A stretch of 46,204 nt of DNA from Neorhodopirellula lusitana. Lineage in GTDB: Bacteria > Planctomycetota > Planctomycetia > Pirellulales > Pirellulaceae. Each line of letters opens with the position of its first letter. Positions within the stretch are counted from its first letter, which is position 1. The translations under genes were made by a program, and so were the position numbers. Shown here in pieces: positions 44,247 through 46,204 of the stretch. The notes below the pieces were generated by a model, which was not told the origin of the DNA, ran no database searches, and worked only from the letters and a program-made list of their open reading frames with translations. Where the stretch lies: NCBI RefSeq assembly GCF_900182915.1, contig NZ_FXUG01000026.1, forward strand, positions 1 to 46,204. The letters run 5' to 3'.

Positions 44247-45653
44247 ATGAAATTCCATGCGTCCGCATTAGCACTTGTGCTGCTGTGTCCCCTTTTTGCC
44301 GTAGAGACAAGCCACGGGGAAGAAGCGACCAACCAAGTAAATTGGGCAATCGCCATTCACGGCGGAGCGGGCAATTTTCCGGCTCAGTTGGACGAGGCAT
44401 CGCGTAAACAACGCAGCGAAAGTTTGCAAAACGCGTTACAGACGGGCCGCGATTTGCTGGCCGCCGGCGGCACCGCACTGTATACCGTCGAAGCGGTTAT
44501 CCGTCTCATGGAAGATGATCCGATCTTCAACGCCGGTCGAGGTGCCGTGCTAACCGAAGACGGACGAGCTGAACTGGACGCTTCGATCATGGATGGCAGG
44601 ACCCTCGGTTGCGGCGCAGTCGCGGGAGTGACGAAGGTCAAGAATCCCATCTCGCTCGCTCGTCGCGTGATGACCAACACCAAACACGTATTACTGGCTG
44701 GCCCCGGCGCCGATGAATTTGCCACCGGCCAACAGGTGCCATTGGTCGATCCCGACTATTTCATCACCAAGCGAGACATCCAAAACGCAGCGAACATCGT
44801 TTCGTCAACGCAGGATTCGACAGACACGCATTACGGTACGGTGGGTTGTGTCGTGCTCGACTCCCACGGGAACCTCGCCGCCGGAACGAGTACCGGAGGC
44901 ACCGCCAAGAAATTGCCGGGCCGCGTCGGCGACTCGCCGATCGTGGGTGCAGGCACTTATGCCGCGAATGGACTGAGTGCCGTGTCTGGAACCGGTATCG
45001 GTGAAGAGTACATTCGAAACAGCGTCGCGTACGACGTCGCTGCTCAGATGCGTTACGCGGGCAAGTCGCTCGAATCATCGATCACCGAAATCATGCTCGA
45101 GCGTCTTTCGCCCGGCACCGGTGGTCTGATCGCCGTTTCTCAACAAGGCGACATCGTGATGCAGCACAACACGCCTGGCATGAGTTGCGGGGCAGCAGAC
45201 AGCACCGGACGATTCGATACACACTTTGTCCTTGACAACGGTGGAGCCCCCGCGGACGCGATCAGCCAGTCACCTAAAACGAAAATCGGGGCTCTCATCG
45301 AGCAACAAGCGGCCGACTGGAATAACGGCGACATCGATGCATTCATGAACGTCTATTGGAAGAGCGAACAGCTCACGTTTTCATCAGGTGGCGAAATCAC
45401 TCGCGGGTTCAACGCGACGATGGCGAGATACAAAAAACGCTATCCGACATCAGCCGAAATGGGAAAACTCACGTTCTCCGAACTCGAGTTCCAGCCACTC
45501 GATACGTCGGCAATGCAAGTTCTCGGTGTTTGGAATCTCCAACGCGACCTACCGATTGGAGGACGATTCACACTCGTCTTTCGACACTTCCCTGATGGAT
45601 GGAAAATTGTGCACGACCACACTTCCAAATTCCCTGACGAGCCGAAACCATAG
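44247..45653 (+). CDS. exported isoaspartyl peptidase/L-asparaginase fused to a SnoaL-like domain
   Basis: 468 residues from the ATG at 44247, which starts a signal peptide (ALALVLLCPLFAVETSHG); the frame is open to 44109 but that extension lacks protein character. Residues 33-340 are a plant-type asparaginase (Ntn hydrolase): IAIHGGAGNFP, NAGRGAVLTEDG and the self-cleavage site HYGTVGCV with Thr198 as the new N-terminal nucleophile, then GTSTGGTAKKLPGRVGDSP and GTGIGEEYIR. Residues about 350-465 form a DUF4440/SnoaL-like fold (AADWNNGDIDAFMNVYW, FRHFPDGWKIVHDHTS). The fusion is unusual. The gene is flanked by 220-bp direct repeats. Confidence 0.9.
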   Translation: MKFHASALALVLLCPLFAVETSHGEEATNQVNWAIAIHGGAGNFPAQLDEASRKQRSESLQNALQTGRDLLAAGGTALYTVEAVIRLMEDDPIFNAGRGAVLTEDGRAELDASIMDGRTLGCGAVAGVTKVKNPISLARRVMTNTKHVLLAGPGADEFATGQQVPLVDPDYFITKRDIQNAANIVSSTQDSTDTHYGTVGCVVLDSHGNLAAGTSTGGTAKKLPGRVGDSPIVGAGTYAANGLSAVSGTGIGEEYIRNSVAYDVAAQMRYAGKSLESSITEIMLERLSPGTGGLIAVSQQGDIVMQHNTPGMSCGAADSTGRFDTHFVLDNGGAPADAISQSPKTKIGALIEQQAADWNNGDIDAFMNVYWKSEQLTFSSGGEITRGFNATMARYKKRYPTSAEMGKLTFSELEFQPLDTSAMQVLGVWNLQRDLPIGGRFTLVFRHFPDGWKIVHDHTSKFPDEPKP

Positions 45654-45673
45654 CAGACGAGAGTAACAGGTGG

Positions 45674-45745
45674 CCGGTACCGTTTCGATCTCAGATGACA
45701 GAATTTCAGAGGAAAACAGCGTACGATTCCTGAAACGGTACCGGA
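45674..45745. repeat. inverted CGGTACCG repeat element
   Basis: CCGGTACCGTTTC near 45674 is inverted as GAAACGGTACCGG near 45733. The right half continues ACACCTTTTTGAC, a tail shared in altered form by the elements at 44016, 46033 and 46075. Confidence 0.65.
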
Positions 45746-45771
45746 CACCTTTTTGACGCCTGAAATAGGCT

Positions 45772-45872
45772 GAACCACAGAGACACGGAGGGGCACAGAG
45801 TCACTGACCTGCCGTTTTTTCGGTTGTTCTTCTGCTCTCATCTCTGTGATCCCCTGTGCCTCCGTGGTTAAC
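45772..45872. repeat. CACAGAG hairpin repeat, best-paired copy
   Basis: The left arm at 45772-45800 (GAACCACAGAGACACGGAGG, continuing GGCACAGAG) pairs with the right arm at 45843-45872 (CTCTGTGATCCCCTGTGCC, continuing TCCGTGGTTAA) with a few mismatches. The loop is about 42 nt. Confidence 0.75.
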
Positions 45873-46046
45873 CGATCCCCGACTCCTGCCGCATCGCACC
45901 CGAAGTCCGCTGTCAAACATTGTGCCGCCTAAGTCAATACCCAACCCTGGGCATCGGGCGTTCGTCTGTTGGGTCGTGTAGAGGCGAAATGCGGCCGACA
46001 TCTTTTCGGCGTAGGGTCTCACCGCCTGGATTCGGTACCGAAAACC
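45825..46046. repeat. 220-bp direct repeat, right copy
   Basis: This matches 43390-43615 in the same orientation. The two copies enclose the asparaginase gene, a span of about 2.4 kb from one copy start to the other. Confidence 0.75.
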
Positions 46047-46204
46047 TTTTCGACACGCGGGGTTCTCCTGACAACGGTACCGGCCACCTTTTCAGGTCTC
46101 CCGTCCCCGGGTAACAGTTTAGTTCTGGGGGAACTGCTATAGGCCGAAATTTGGCTTGCGGGTTAGATTGTTGGCGTCTTCCTGGAACCGCCATGTTTTG
46201 TTTT

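Larger units (their letters stand above)
45654..46204. other. terminal intergenic region with repeats
   Basis: This holds several CGGTACCG elements (about 45674, 45736, 46033 and 46075), a CACAGAG hairpin (45772-45872) and the right copy of the 220-bp direct repeat. No gene is seen up to the window end. Confidence 0.6.

Overview
The window looks like a chromosomal piece of a marine planctomycete of the Pirellulaceae, most like Rhodopirellula. That is an inference from gene content: several very long vWA/BatA-type membrane proteins with a DUF4175 and a DUF4159 protein, paired Gfo/Idh/MocA and TIM-barrel isomerase genes, secreted GH43 and Tat-exported enzymes, an integron-integrase remnant, and long intergenic spaces filled with short hairpin repeats. 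No rRNA, tRNA or CRISPR array was recognised.

Layout. 1-2.4 kb: a 36-bp perfect palindrome, a small two-helix membrane protein, the catalytic domain of an integron integrase that has lost its N-terminus, and about 1.1 kb of hairpin-rich non-coding DNA. 2.4-14.5 kb: a run of minus-strand genes. These are an oxidoreductase/sugar isomerase pair, a WXG100-like protein coupled to a TPR protein, an iron alcohol dehydrogenase, and a tightly overlapping cluster of alpha/beta hydrolase, BatA-type protein and vWA/amidotransferase-like membrane protein, ending with cutA. 14.5-15.0 kb: an intergenic region with two perfect DnaA boxes in opposite orientation and an AT-rich stretch, directly before dnaN. 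15.0-20.2 kb: plus-strand housekeeping genes dnaN, dciA (DUF721), hisF, purH and trpC. The strand switch, the DnaA boxes and dnaN-dciA together make 14.5-15.0 kb a good candidate for the replication origin, although dnaA itself is not in the window.

20.2-35.4 kb: a minus-strand operon of eight genes, about 15 kb, mostly joined by 1-4 nt overlaps. In order of transcription: a TPR protein with a gluzincin peptidase motif, DUF4159, MoxR AAA+ ATPase, DUF58, BatA/vWA, a giant DUF4175 coiled-coil protein, a second vWA/amidotransferase-like protein, and a secreted caspase/legumain-like peptidase. This is a Bat/MoxR-type envelope system with two peptidases attached, and it is the strongest candidate for an uncharacterised system here. 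The BatA-vWA pair at 7.4-12.6 kb is a second, reduced version of the same design.

35.4-46.2 kb: a gene-poor region with scattered single genes: a PH-like membrane protein, an exported beta-carbonic anhydrase, a Tat-exported metallophosphoesterase, an MFS sugar porter with a secreted GH43 glycosidase, and an isoaspartyl peptidase/asparaginase fused to a SnoaL-like domain. Between them lie several families of interspersed hairpin repeats, a decayed duplicate of the phosphoesterase 3' end, and a direct repeat of about 220 bp on both sides of the asparaginase gene.
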